A stretch of DNA of 64,000 nucleotides from CAZEAC01 sp964510065 (GTDB taxonomy: Bacteria; Bdellovibrionota_C; UBA2361; CAIXSY01). The stretch covers positions 9,417 through 73,416 of the forward strand of contig CAZEAC010000016.1 of NCBI GenBank assembly GCA_964510065.1, written 5' to 3'. Positions 8,755-18,055 of this stretch are shown piece by piece; position 1 is the first letter of the stretch; each line of letters opens with the position of its first letter. The notes beneath the pieces were generated by a model, which saw nothing but the letters and a program-made list of their open reading frames with translations, had not been told where the DNA came from and did not search any database. The translations under genes and the position numbers were made by a program.

Positions 8755-10184
8755 AGGGCGCATTTCTCGACCCGGAAAAGGTACTCAACGGCGCGTCGCT
8801 GTTTATCGCCGCGCTGTTTATTTGTATGCCACTTTCTTGGCGACGGCTCGTGAAGATTGCGCTTGTATTGGTGATATTCGAGGGCGCGGTACGAAAATGG
8901 CTCCTTCCGAGTCTCAGTCAGTTCGTGTATTTCGGCAAAGACTTCATATTGGTTATCGCCTATATGAAGTACTTTGCCTCACGTGAGCCGAAGTACGATC
9001 GAGTTGCTCTCGACAGCTTGTTGCTCTTTCTGATCGTCGCCAATTCATTGTTTATTATGGTGCAAGCCTGTAACTTCTCGCTTGGCTCGCCAATCGTAGG
9101 TCTCATTGGGGTAAGAAATTATCTGGTGTTTCTCCCTTTGATATTTATCGTCAAGGAACTATTCAGGTCACAGGAAGAGCTTGCGAACTATATCAAAATG
9201 TATCTCGTTTTGGTCATTCCAGTGGTAGCGCTTGCGATACTCCAGCACTTCTCACCGGCCGATAGTCCGCTCAATATGTATGTATCCGAGGAAGACGCTG
9301 CCAAAGCGCTGGTTGGAACAAGAGTGCGAACGACAGGAACATTCTCATATATCGCCGGGTTTGCATCCTATCTGCAGACCATGGCGGCGCTTGCAATTCC
9401 TATGCTAGTGCTCCAGCTTGACCGCTCTTGGCACAACATTCTTCGTGGAATATTGGTGGCAATCGTCACCGGGATCATCTTCTCCGGATCGCGAACCCCC
9501 GTGCTCTCAGTGATTCTCTTTGTGCTCGCTTATTTTGTCTGTAATAAAGTGCTGCGCAAAATGGGACTCTACAAGAAATTTATTATTCCTGGACTTGTTA
9601 TGGCGATGGTCTTGCTGCAATTTCTAGCCGGATCACTTGAAAGTCTTATTCAACGCTTTTCTAACGATCAGCACCTCGGCATGAGGGTGTTGGCAAGCAT
9701 CACTACGCCCTTTGACTACATACTGCATAGCGGCTTTTGGGGATACGGTGCAGGTGCGACCTATCAGGCGGTGGGAAGGATTCGCGAAATGTTTGGTCTA
9801 CCCTCCGGTGAACAAATTCCGGTATTTTTCGAATCAGAGCCCGAGCGGATCATGCTGGAACTTGGTCCTCTCGGTTTTATGCTCTGGTATGCGCTGCGAA
9901 TTAGGTTGATGATCGTACTTTGGCGCTGCTATAGCAGCCTCTCCTTCCCACTTCTTCGCGAGCTGGCGCTCTCTTGCTTCCTCGTGCATTCAATATCGTT
10001 TCTAGGCCAGATGGTCTTTCAAGTGACCTTTTCGGTGTACTACTGGTTTTTAGCCGGCTTTGCGTTACTCCTTCCGAGCATCGAGCAACGAGAACTTGCT
10101 GAAGAGAATGTTCTAGATTCAACTTCGTCATTTGAATTTGGCGATGAATCTTTGACAGGAGTTAACGACGAGAGCTACCGATGA
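8751..10184 (+). CDS. O-antigen polymerase/ligase-like polytopic membrane protein
   Basis: 477 residues with about 10-12 hydrophobic segments and a large extracytoplasmic loop near residues 300-370. The layout and motifs such as GVRNYLVFLPLIF and FSGSRTPVLSVILF resemble the Wzy/WaaL (O-antigen polymerase/ligase) superfamily. In the locus it is the best candidate for joining lipid-linked repeat units in the periplasm. Polymerase and ligase cannot be told apart from sequence alone. It is the only such protein seen in the window and is coupled to its neighbours by ATGA overlaps. Confidence 0.75.
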   Translation: MKGAFLDPEKVLNGASLFIAALFICMPLSWRRLVKIALVLVIFEGAVRKWLLPSLSQFVYFGKDFILVIAYMKYFASREPKYDRVALDSLLLFLIVANSLFIMVQACNFSLGSPIVGLIGVRNYLVFLPLIFIVKELFRSQEELANYIKMYLVLVIPVVALAILQHFSPADSPLNMYVSEEDAAKALVGTRVRTTGTFSYIAGFASYLQTMAALAIPMLVLQLDRSWHNILRGILVAIVTGIIFSGSRTPVLSVILFVLAYFVCNKVLRKMGLYKKFIIPGLVMAMVLLQFLAGSLESLIQRFSNDQHLGMRVLASITTPFDYILHSGFWGYGAGATYQAVGRIREMFGLPSGEQIPVFFESEPERIMLELGPLGFMLWYALRIRLMIVLWRCYSSLSFPLLRELALSCFLVHSISFLGQMVFQVTFSVYYWFLAGFALLLPSIEQRELAEENVLDSTSSFEFGDESLTGVNDESYR

Positions 10185-11437
10185 TTACGCGATCCGTGCT
10201 ATTTTCGCACCCTCTCGGCGCTCCATTCGCCACTCAGGCGTTGTGTGCTCTCGCGGAGAATCGCCTGCTCAGTGAAATCGTCACCGCGTTACACATTTCG
10301 CACTCGACAATTTCAAGATTACGTCATCTTTCCGGCGGAAGTTGCATTGCAAACGAGCTTTCTCGCCGAGCCTGGGTACCTCTCGAGCTTGAGGTTCACT
10401 GCACTTGCTATCCAATGCGCGAACTTCTAAGGCTCTTTCTCCTCAAATCAGGAATCAGCCAAGTACTCGGCCTTAATGCTCACGATCTTGCGAGCCGAGT
10501 TTATGAATCTCTGGATAGAGTCGTCGCCGAGCGCCACCTCGAAGGTTCATCGTGTGATACGCTCTATGCCTATGAAGATGGAGCAGCGACAAGCTTTGAG
10601 CGTGCGAAAGCTCTCGGCAAACTCTGTATATACGATCTTCCCATCGTGCACTACCAAACCGCTGCACGGATCCAAAAGGAAGAGCAGGAGCTATTTCCGG
10701 AGCTCGCCGCCTCACTGCAGGCCGCGCACGAACCTCGCCGAAAAATCGAGCGAAAGGATAAAGAGCTCGCGCTTGCCGATCGTGTAATAGTGCCTTCCCG
10801 ATTCGTATATAATTCGTTGATCGATACCGGTGTAAGCCCGGCTAAGATTGGAATTGTACCCTACGGATCGCCCGTTTACTTTACTGCCAGAGCGCACGCA
10901 CCAAAAAAATTCCGAGTTCTCTTTGTGGGGAGGATAGGCCCGCGCAAGGGAGTGCATTATCTCCTCAAGGCGTGGAACAATCTACGGCTTCCCGATGCCG
11001 AGCTGTTGCTCGTCGGTATTAATGAGTTTCCGCCGGCATTTCTAAACCGTTATCAAAATGATCCGACTATCACCATCGCACCTTCAAAGCCGCATCACCT
11101 ACTCGAGAGCTGCTATCAGCAGGCGAGTGTGCTCGTGTTGCCGTCGCTGGCCGAGGGGTTTCCGCTCGTACTCCTTGAAGCGATGCGCTGTGGGGTCCCG
11201 GTCATCGCAAGCAGCCACTGCGGCGCCGAGGATCTTATTGAGCAGGGCATACAGGGATTTGTTGTGAAAGCGCGAGATCAAGATGCCCTAGAACAGGCGA
11301 TAGAGCTTCTTTATCGAGAACGGGAGCGAGCTGCAGAAATGGGGAGAGCAGCTTTCCGACGCGCTCTCGATTTCAGCTGGGATCGCTACAGGGAGGGAAT
11401 CAAGAAGATTCTAATTGGAGATCGCGCTGATGCTTAA
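10181..11437 (+). CDS. Family 4 glycosyltransferase
   Basis: 418 residues. The N-terminal half has an unusual Cys-containing start (about residues 1-90) before a normal GT-B core; the donor domain begins at FRVLFVGRIGPRKGVHYLL and the E-x7-E segment is LAEGFPLVLLEAMRCG. Cytoplasmic retaining transferase by family; donor unknown. Overlaps the preceding membrane-protein gene by four bases and the next transferase by eight. Confidence 0.85.
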   Translation: MITRSVLFSHPLGAPFATQALCALAENRLLSEIVTALHISHSTISRLRHLSGGSCIANELSRRAWVPLELEVHCTCYPMRELLRLFLLKSGISQVLGLNAHDLASRVYESLDRVVAERHLEGSSCDTLYAYEDGAATSFERAKALGKLCIYDLPIVHYQTAARIQKEEQELFPELAASLQAAHEPRRKIERKDKELALADRVIVPSRFVYNSLIDTGVSPAKIGIVPYGSPVYFTARAHAPKKFRVLFVGRIGPRKGVHYLLKAWNNLRLPDAELLLVGINEFPPAFLNRYQNDPTITIAPSKPHHLLESCYQQASVLVLPSLAEGFPLVLLEAMRCGVPVIASSHCGAEDLIEQGIQGFVVKARDQDALEQAIELLYRERERAAEMGRAAFRRALDFSWDRYREGIKKILIGDRADA

Positions 11438-12548
11438 ACTTCACCTTTGGGCCCCTAACATGTTTGAATTTAAGGGCGGCATACAGGTGTTCTCTCGACT
11501 TCTGCGCGAAGCAATTCTCGAAGACGGCAGCTCCGTCTCAACTTTTCTTAAACTCGAGCGAGCGTCTTCCGTGCCAGCCGATGCGCGGAACATCCATTGT
11601 TTCGGGACTATCCCGCCCCTCTTTCGCACCGCCTACTTTGCGCTTGCCGCCATGAGCGCGGCGATTCGGCAAAGACCCGCACTTATACTCTCGACACATC
11701 TTAATTTCGGTCCTGCCGCGCTCTGCGCGCGAAAGCTGGCCGGAATTCCATATTGGTTGGTCGCGCATGGAGTCGATGCGTGGGGAATCGCGCCCGGGCG
11801 GCGCCTCCTTGCGCTGGAAGCCGCGGATAAAATTATCGCGGTGAGCCGTTACACAAAACAAAGAATCCTGGAGTCATACGCAATCGAGGAGAGCAGAATT
11901 GCTCTCCTTCCGAATAGTTTTGAAGAGAATCGCTTTACTATCGGAGCACGCCCTGCCAATTTAATGGACAAATTCCAGATTGCCCCTCAGGATCCAGTGA
12001 TTCTATCAGTTTGTCGACTCGACGCGCGTGAAAAATATAAGGGGTACGATCTCATTATTGATTCTCTGCCGAGACTTCTGCGGAATTTTCCCCGACTGCG
12101 CTATCTAATAGTCGGTACGGGCAACGATTCCGCACGAATTCAGAAAAAGATAGACGATGCAAAGCTCAATTCGCATGTGACTCTCGTCGGCAGGGTATCG
12201 GACGCCGAGCTTCCCGAATATTACCGGCTCTGCACCCTTTTTGCATTGCCCAGCACCGGCGAGGGCTTTGGCATTGTATTTTTGGAGGCGCTCGCCAGCG
12301 GAAAGCCGGTTATCGCGGGAAATCTTGACGGATCGGTTGATCCACTCTGCGACGGTGCACTTGGATCACTTATCGATCCGCGCTCACACGATGAGTTTAT
12401 CGCCTCGACGGAAAGAATATTAGTGAAACAATGCAACAACGAGCTCGTCCAGGAGGGGCAACGGCTTCGGAGCGAAGTAGTGCGGAGATTCGGGCAAGAA
12501 GCATTCGCAAAACAGGTTACCGACCTTCTTGCAATGGCGGCTCTATGA
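11430..12548 (+). CDS. Family 4 glycosyltransferase
   Basis: 372 residues from the ATG at 11430; a TTG five codons upstream is possible but less natural. The N terminus LHLWAPNMFEFKGGIQVFSR has the Gly-Gly acceptor loop of GT4 enzymes. The donor half begins at CRLDAREKYKGYDLIIDSL, and the catalytic region is GEGFGIVFLEALASG. Overlaps the previous gene by eight bases and the next by four. Confidence 0.85.
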   Translation: MLKLHLWAPNMFEFKGGIQVFSRLLREAILEDGSSVSTFLKLERASSVPADARNIHCFGTIPPLFRTAYFALAAMSAAIRQRPALILSTHLNFGPAALCARKLAGIPYWLVAHGVDAWGIAPGRRLLALEAADKIIAVSRYTKQRILESYAIEESRIALLPNSFEENRFTIGARPANLMDKFQIAPQDPVILSVCRLDAREKYKGYDLIIDSLPRLLRNFPRLRYLIVGTGNDSARIQKKIDDAKLNSHVTLVGRVSDAELPEYYRLCTLFALPSTGEGFGIVFLEALASGKPVIAGNLDGSVDPLCDGALGSLIDPRSHDEFIASTERILVKQCNNELVQEGQRLRSEVVRRFGQEAFAKQVTDLLAMAAL

Positions 12549-13711
12549 GAGTGCTGCATGTGCTCCCCTCGATATCTTCAAAGCTTGGTGGGCCATCAGA
12601 GGTTGCATTCCAACTCGTGCGTGGACTTATCGAGGAAGGAATCAGCGCAGAGATTGCGACCACTGACGACGATCGGACCGATACGCTCCCGATTCCCTCG
12701 CACTGCTGCACACTATATCGAGACGTTCCCGTATGGGTATTTCCGCGTGAACAACTGCGTAGGAACGAGTTCATACCATCGCGTGCACTCGCAGCTTGGT
12801 TAATGCACTCGGTGCGCAATTACGATTTCGTTGATATTCACTATCTCTTTACCTTCTCGTCGACCGTCGCGTCATATGCCGCGCGGTGGAGTGGAGTTCC
12901 GTATAGCGTAAGAACAATGGGTCAGCTCGCTCCCTGGTCTCTGGCGCAAAGTGGACTGCTCAAGCGCTGCTACCGCGCGGCGTTTGATAACAGTATGCTT
13001 AGGAAGGCCGCGCTCGTCCATTGCACTTCGAATCCAGAGGCGGATGATGCACAAGCAGCCGGCGTGTCAGCACCGATCAGGATATTACCGTTGGGTGTCG
13101 AGCGGACTACGCGCATAGCAAATGCTTCGGCAATCACACATTCCCGTTACAAGATTCCGATGGAATCGCCGATCCTTCTATTTCTTTCGCGTTTGCATCC
13201 TAAGAAGCGGCCCGATCTGCTGATACAGGCGCTTAAAAGTCTCGGTGAATCATCAAGAGCACACCTGATAATCGCAGGAGACGGCGCACCGGAGTATCTC
13301 GATGAGTTGAAACGCTTGGCCTATTCCCTTGCGCTAAAGGATCGAGTCCACTTTATCGGATTCATCGGGGCCGCTGAACGTAGCGCACTTCTTCAAGGCT
13401 GCGATGTTTATATTCTTCCATCCCATTCGGATAACTTTGCGCTCGCTCTAGCCGAAGCACTCGAGGCGGGAGCCGCAATCATTACCACAAAAGAAGTGCA
13501 GATAAGCCCCGAAATTGTCGAGGCGCAAGCAGGAGTTGTGCTTCAAGACGTCGAAAAAGAGCTCTCCAAGAGCATTCGCCAGCTTATTGAGAATCCGTTG
13601 CTTCGCCAGGAGCTGGGGGCACGTGCACGAGACCTCGCGCACAATAAGTACAACTGGAAAGCTATCGTCAAAGATTTGGTTAAGGTCTATTCCGAAGCAA
13701 TTAGCAATTGA
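12545..13711 (+). CDS. Family 4 glycosyltransferase
   Basis: 388 residues from the ATG at 12545, which overlaps the previous stop as ATGA; the frame extends 38 codons upstream inside the preceding gene but without family resemblance. MRVLHVLPSISSKLGGPSEV is a typical GT4 start. The donor domain begins FLSRLHPKKRPDLLIQAL, and SDNFALALAEALEAG is the E-x7-E region. Last gene of the 3418-13711 operon; a 79-bp gap separates it from the convergent sensor gene. Confidence 0.85.
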   Translation: MRVLHVLPSISSKLGGPSEVAFQLVRGLIEEGISAEIATTDDDRTDTLPIPSHCCTLYRDVPVWVFPREQLRRNEFIPSRALAAWLMHSVRNYDFVDIHYLFTFSSTVASYAARWSGVPYSVRTMGQLAPWSLAQSGLLKRCYRAAFDNSMLRKAALVHCTSNPEADDAQAAGVSAPIRILPLGVERTTRIANASAITHSRYKIPMESPILLFLSRLHPKKRPDLLIQALKSLGESSRAHLIIAGDGAPEYLDELKRLAYSLALKDRVHFIGFIGAAERSALLQGCDVYILPSHSDNFALALAEALEAGAAIITTKEVQISPEIVEAQAGVVLQDVEKELSKSIRQLIENPLLRQELGARARDLAHNKYNWKAIVKDLVKVYSEAISN

Positions 13712-13790
13712 GCAGTTTTCAAACCTACCTCCTCACGCTATGCCGTGCCCGGGGCGTCGTATATTGCGTGCCGCGCGCGCAAAACGAGCG

Positions 13791-15509
13791 CTAATTCTCA
13801 TGTTTTTCTGTATCTCTTACTCCTGCTCGTGAATTTGAATTGCCAAATACAAAATGATTCAATCCACTCACTACATTTCGAATTAAATTTGGCAATGGTG
13901 TTATTTCTCGAATAGCCATATCCACAAAGTCATGCTCTCTTCTCAATTTCTCTGCTTCCTGAGGAAGCTTCTTCGAGCGCTCACTTTGATCTTTCATTCT
14001 ATTTACCTTTTTCGAGTGCATTCTTACCTGCTCAGATAACTGAAGACATGTTTGCTCCAGTTCACTATTATGAGATTGATCAGTAAAAAAGCAGACATAT
14101 CCTCGCAGCTCACCTAAAGACAGGACTGGACTCCCTTTGCATTTAACAAGCACCACGGCATCCTTCGATCCTTGAAATTGAAACTGCTCCTCAAACGCAA
14201 TCATTTGCTCAGATGATCTAATCCATAACTCCATTGCTCTCACTCGATCCGAATCAAGGACACAATCGTACCAGTTGTGTCTCTCGAAGTAGTCAGCGCT
14301 TCGGCCAAACAGCTCCAAGAACGTTGAATTTTGATAAATGCAATTGCCTTGCGGCGATACGATAGCTAAACCAAATGGCGCTACATCAAAAATCGTCCTC
14401 AGCTGTTCCTCCCTGGTCTTGACTTTTGACTCCAGGCGCCCTGTTTTGGTATCGAGTCTTAGTACTTCGCCCCGAGCCAGCGCAAGTACTGCGATTAGCC
14501 AATAATTAAATACTATCCCGGCAATCATAAGTAAAATGGAGAAGCATAACAGCCAATTCGAAATCCCATACAATGGTGAACTTGAGACAGATAGACTCCA
14601 CGTTAGATTCCCAAACGAAACCTCTTGCCGCTTAATTCGCGACTTGAGACCGAACGTTACTCCAGTTCGCGATTGACTAAATACAACCCGTTTATCGTCA
14701 GCCGAAGCGCCCTCAAGCAGCTCTATGTTCAGTTGAGAATCTATCTTCGCCGACGAAATTACGTCTTGGATAAAGTTTTCGGGGTCAAAAATTGCATGAA
14801 CGTAACCGACAATTCGAGCTCTCTGATTAGTTTCATCAAATATCAACACTGGATAGGAGAGAAAAAGTCCATCACTTGTGATGTCAGGTTCTCGGAGCAC
14901 AGTGAGAGAATCATCGACCGACTCAAGAGATCTTCTTAATTGCTCGTTATCTTTCAAATTATACCCGAGCCAAGATCTATACAGCAGGAATGGTTCTACA
15001 TATTTAACCGCCAAAACGTTGCTGGACTCCTTTGTACTACGCACCGAGTATGTTTCATACTCTTTGCGAGTACGATTTTTTTCGCGAACCATTACTTCGA
15101 AGCTGTCTTTTTGATCCGCTGGAACGAATTGCGAGTACCACAACGAAGATATGACAGCGTCCTGCTTCCTTTTGCCTAACAACGAAAAGCTCTCGAACCA
15201 TCTATCAGCGGTGTTAGAATCATCTTTTACTTCCTCTGCGAATAATTCTATGAGCGACTGATATTCTTGGATGAACGCCAATAATGTCTGGGAGATTTTC
15301 CCATAAGACAATTCAAATTGCCTTTGACTATGAGAAATAAGAATCAGACTGAATCCGATAGACACCGAAAACGAGAGTAGCAAACTGAAAATTGAAATTA
15401 TCAGTGATGGTTTATGATGCAGTACTGCCTTAAGGGCAGTTTTCAACCCACGCAAGCCTTCTACATTTTTTGAGCTCGCTCTGCCCATCACACTTCGATA
15501 GTGTTGCAA
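13791..15509 (-). CDS. Membrane sensor: CHASE-like plus PAS domain, no output domain
   Basis: 572 residues. A transmembrane helix at about 34-57 is followed by an extracytoplasmic domain (about 60-320) with YSQFVPADQKDSFEVMVRE, which resembles CHASE sensor domains. A second helix (about 325-345), a coiled linker and a PAS domain at about 370-485 (DVAPFGLAIVSPQGN) follow. The last 90 residues are charged and coil-like. No kinase, cyclase, phosphodiesterase or DNA-binding domain is visible. The layout parallels the protein at 1317-3182 apart from the tail. Base composition is visibly more AT-rich than the glycosyltransferase genes. Probably senses an external ligand and signals through protein contact. 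Confidence 0.6.
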   Translation of the reverse strand: MQHYRSVMGRASSKNVEGLRGLKTALKAVLHHKPSLIISIFSLLLSFSVSIGFSLILISHSQRQFELSYGKISQTLLAFIQEYQSLIELFAEEVKDDSNTADRWFESFSLLGKRKQDAVISSLWYSQFVPADQKDSFEVMVREKNRTRKEYETYSVRSTKESSNVLAVKYVEPFLLYRSWLGYNLKDNEQLRRSLESVDDSLTVLREPDITSDGLFLSYPVLIFDETNQRARIVGYVHAIFDPENFIQDVISSAKIDSQLNIELLEGASADDKRVVFSQSRTGVTFGLKSRIKRQEVSFGNLTWSLSVSSSPLYGISNWLLCFSILLMIAGIVFNYWLIAVLALARGEVLRLDTKTGRLESKVKTREEQLRTIFDVAPFGLAIVSPQGNCIYQNSTFLELFGRSADYFERHNWYDCVLDSDRVRAMELWIRSSEQMIAFEEQFQFQGSKDAVVLVKCKGSPVLSLGELRGYVCFFTDQSHNSELEQTCLQLSEQVRMHSKKVNRMKDQSERSKKLPQEAEKLRREHDFVDMAIREITPLPNLIRNVVSGLNHFVFGNSNSRAGVRDTEKHEN

Positions 15510-15747
15510 AATTTGTCATCGATTACCCCCTACGCTTCTGCATCTTAAAATACAATTTGCGGAGAAGGTCCTAATTAGAAGAATCACTGCTCGTTCAGCT
15601 AAGCAATCGAAATTCTTACTAATAGATCTCGCCAACCTAATAAAATAACTTGAAATGAATGTGCATTGGCGTAAGTGACTGAAAAGTGGGCGCTTATAAA
15701 GAGACTACTATTAACCGATATATACCAGCTCAGCACCCCAGGCGAGC

Positions 15748-16437
15748 TCACCTAATACCAAATAACGCCGAAATCTTTCGACCAGAACCGAGAATCAACG
15801 CATAGGCAGCATTACGTAACTTCTGCTTTACTCGCACCCTCTGAAAATACCAGTTTCTCGAGATATTCTTCGGTAGCTCGCTCTTTCGATTATTGGTGAG
15901 CACGCAATAAAGTGCGTGACTCGATAGGTCCTTCTCCTCAAATTCTTGTGGCTTGCACGCGCACACAAACACTCCGGGTTCGGTAGGATCTTTCTCAATC
16001 GAACGAATACTGAAGTCCGAAAAGATCCGATCGAAATCCTCTTTCTCAAATCGCCAGAAATCATGCGGGAATCCGTGAATTGCGTAGCCGCGCGAACGCG
16101 TCGTGACAACAAGGATTCCACCCGGGCGAAGTACACCTTTTAAATTTTTGATAACTGCCTGCCAGTCTTTTGCATGCTCAACTACCTCGACACACAGCAC
16201 CACATCAAAGCTCTCTTTGCCAAAGGTTTTAATGAGATGCTCACCGGAGCAGACAAGATCGACCCCTCTCCCGGCTACGACATCGACTCCAAGGTACTCG
16301 CAAGGGGCCCAATGCTTTATAAGCGGCGCCACGCTTCCATTGAAATCACATGAGCCCACGTCAAGAACTCTGCGGCCAACAATGTCATCTCGCGAGATAT
16401 GTTTCGCTACAAAAATTGCGGCACTTACGTTTGGCAT
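15748..16437 (-). CDS. Class I SAM-dependent methyltransferase
   Basis: 229 residues from the ATG at 16437; a longer frame to 16494 lies inside the upstream gene. VLDVGSCDFNG is the SAM-binding glycine loop, YLGVDVVAGRGVDLV holds the acidic residue for ribose, and VVLCVEVVEHAKDW is motif 4 of Methyltransf_11-type enzymes. Likely methylates a sugar or a lipid-linked glycan. The start overlaps the end of the FkbM gene by 13 bases, so the two form a unit. Confidence 0.8.
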   Translation of the reverse strand: MPNVSAAIFVAKHISRDDIVGRRVLDVGSCDFNGSVAPLIKHWAPCEYLGVDVVAGRGVDLVCSGEHLIKTFGKESFDVVLCVEVVEHAKDWQAVIKNLKGVLRPGGILVVTTRSRGYAIHGFPHDFWRFEKEDFDRIFSDFSIRSIEKDPTEPGVFVCACKPQEFEEKDLSSHALYCVLTNNRKSELPKNISRNWYFQRVRVKQKLRNAAYALILGSGRKISALFGIR

Positions 16438-17204
16438 TGTGCAACATCTCCTTTTACCGGCTGAACCTCCGAATGGGGTGAGAGGGAGAGCCATCGAAGT
16501 CCGTCGCTTCTGTGTTCACTCAACATCAAGAGTGCGCTCCGCTCGACAAAAGTATTGCTAAAAATCCTTGGAAGGTTTAACGGGAGATCCTCTTTTCGCC
16601 GACTACATGCCGTAATAACCATGCCCATGTGTGTCAACTCAAAGCGTCGTGCCATCTCGTCACCAAGGCTTGGATTATCTCGTTCATGAAGTTCCAGCAG
16701 TACCTCTACATTCCGCAAAGCCGGTACAATGCGTGGATCGAGCAAAGACCTTTCCGCCCCCTCTATATCGACCAGCACAAAGGCGTCGGCGCAATCCTCG
16801 AGGCAATTCTGTAGGAGTGTAGGCGTACACTCGCCGTGGATGGAGAGACGTTGTTCAATTCGATTGAGTCGCGCAAGTCTCTCAAGCAGCTTTCGGGCAT
16901 ACTTGTCGGACTCAAAAGCAACCACTCTCGCAAAGGGAAGTCTAAGCGCCAATCCTACCGAATAATATCCCTCAGCCGCCCCTATGTTGACGACCAATTT
17001 CGGTTTCCTCGCAATTGCCTGCTCAATTGGCGGCACGACCTCGCGCTCATACACCCCAAGCAATTTCGGGTAATAAGCCGAGTAAAATGCCGTCTCTAGA
17101 TATCTCATGCCCTTAAAGGGGCCGCCGAGAACTCGATCCCCAACCATGCAGCGGGAGAGAAGCCATTGAGTAAGCCGAATTCCTAACGTTTTAAAGTCAA
17201 ACAC
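16425..17204 (-). CDS. FkbM-family methyltransferase
   Basis: 259 residues. The SAM loop is VVNIGAAEGYYSVGLAL (about residues 70-86), with VVAFESDKYARKLLERL carrying the ribose-binding acid, as in FkbM O-methyltransferases. The N-terminal 20 residues may be extra, since a second Met precedes the conserved GDRVLGGPFKGMRYLE. FkbM proteins in polysaccharide loci usually O-methylate sugars. Start lies only 25 bp from the divergent gene at 17230, leaving little room for two separate promoters. Confidence 0.8.
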   Translation of the reverse strand: MFDFKTLGIRLTQWLLSRCMVGDRVLGGPFKGMRYLETAFYSAYYPKLLGVYEREVVPPIEQAIARKPKLVVNIGAAEGYYSVGLALRLPFARVVAFESDKYARKLLERLARLNRIEQRLSIHGECTPTLLQNCLEDCADAFVLVDIEGAERSLLDPRIVPALRNVEVLLELHERDNPSLGDEMARRFELTHMGMVITACSRRKEDLPLNLPRIFSNTFVERSALLMLSEHRSDGLRWLSLSPHSEVQPVKGDVAQCQT

Positions 17205-17229
17205 AAAGATTCCTCGCCAGGCTCTTAAG

Positions 17230-17928
17230 ATGAATCAGCGCAGCTCGAATATTCATCATTATAACTGGCTTCTCCTCAATTTTTATGCCGATTTACTGCT
17301 GCCAATGTATCTACAATACGGATCTGGATTCTGCGCTCCGCAAGAGTGGACAAACTATGACAGTAGTCCAACTCTTCGTCTTGAAAGGCTTCCCATTATC
17401 GGAAGACTGATTACGAAGAATGAGCGACGGTTTCCTGGTAATATTCGCTTTGGTGATATTGTTAAAGGTTTGCCGATCCGGCCCAATAGCTGTCAGGCCA
17501 TCTATTGTTCGCATGTACTGGAACACCTCGCGTATGAAGACCTATTAATAGCCTTAGATAATACGTTCCAATACCTAAAAGCTGGTGGGACATTTCGCGC
17601 TGTTTTACCGGATTTGAGATACCTGGCTAATGAATATTTGCAGAGCCAGCATGTCGACGCAGCCTACAATTTCATGCAAGCTTCAGGACTCGGACAGAAA
17701 ACGCGCGCTCGAGAAATGAAGAGTTTTCTTAAAGAGTGGTTTGGCAATAGCCGACACCGCTGGCTATGGGATAAAAAGTCACTCTCTGCTGTTTTGGAAA
17801 GAGTTGGATTTACCGAAATCAGAGGAGCGAATTACGGCGATTCCAGTAATGATATGTTTAAATTAGTAGAAGATCCAGCCAGGTTTGGCGGTTCTTTTGC
17901 GATTGAATGCACCAAACCATGCAGATGA
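17230..17928 (+). CDS. SAM-dependent methyltransferase-like protein
   Basis: 232 residues. The region IRFGDIVKGLPIRPNS followed by CQAIYCSHVLEHLAYEDL is the back half of a Methyltransf_11 fold; the classic glycine-rich motif I is not clearly present, so SAM binding is uncertain. The tail GANYGDSSNDMFKLVED is common in small methyltransferases of glycan clusters. It is more AT-rich than its neighbours, which may indicate separate acquisition. Stands alone between the FkbM unit and the C-methyltransferase gene. Confidence 0.6.
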   Translation: MNQRSSNIHHYNWLLLNFYADLLLPMYLQYGSGFCAPQEWTNYDSSPTLRLERLPIIGRLITKNERRFPGNIRFGDIVKGLPIRPNSCQAIYCSHVLEHLAYEDLLIALDNTFQYLKAGGTFRAVLPDLRYLANEYLQSQHVDAAYNFMQASGLGQKTRAREMKSFLKEWFGNSRHRWLWDKKSLSAVLERVGFTEIRGANYGDSSNDMFKLVEDPARFGGSFAIECTKPCR

Positions 17929-18055
17929 TTTCTTTGAGTTGCCACAACAGGCGCTAACTCCCCGCTGCGTCATACTTCTTTTACTTCCCTAATAAGATGC
18001 ATCGGCCCAACACAAATGTTCATCATTAATATTGGCGTCAGTCTCATTTTTTTAT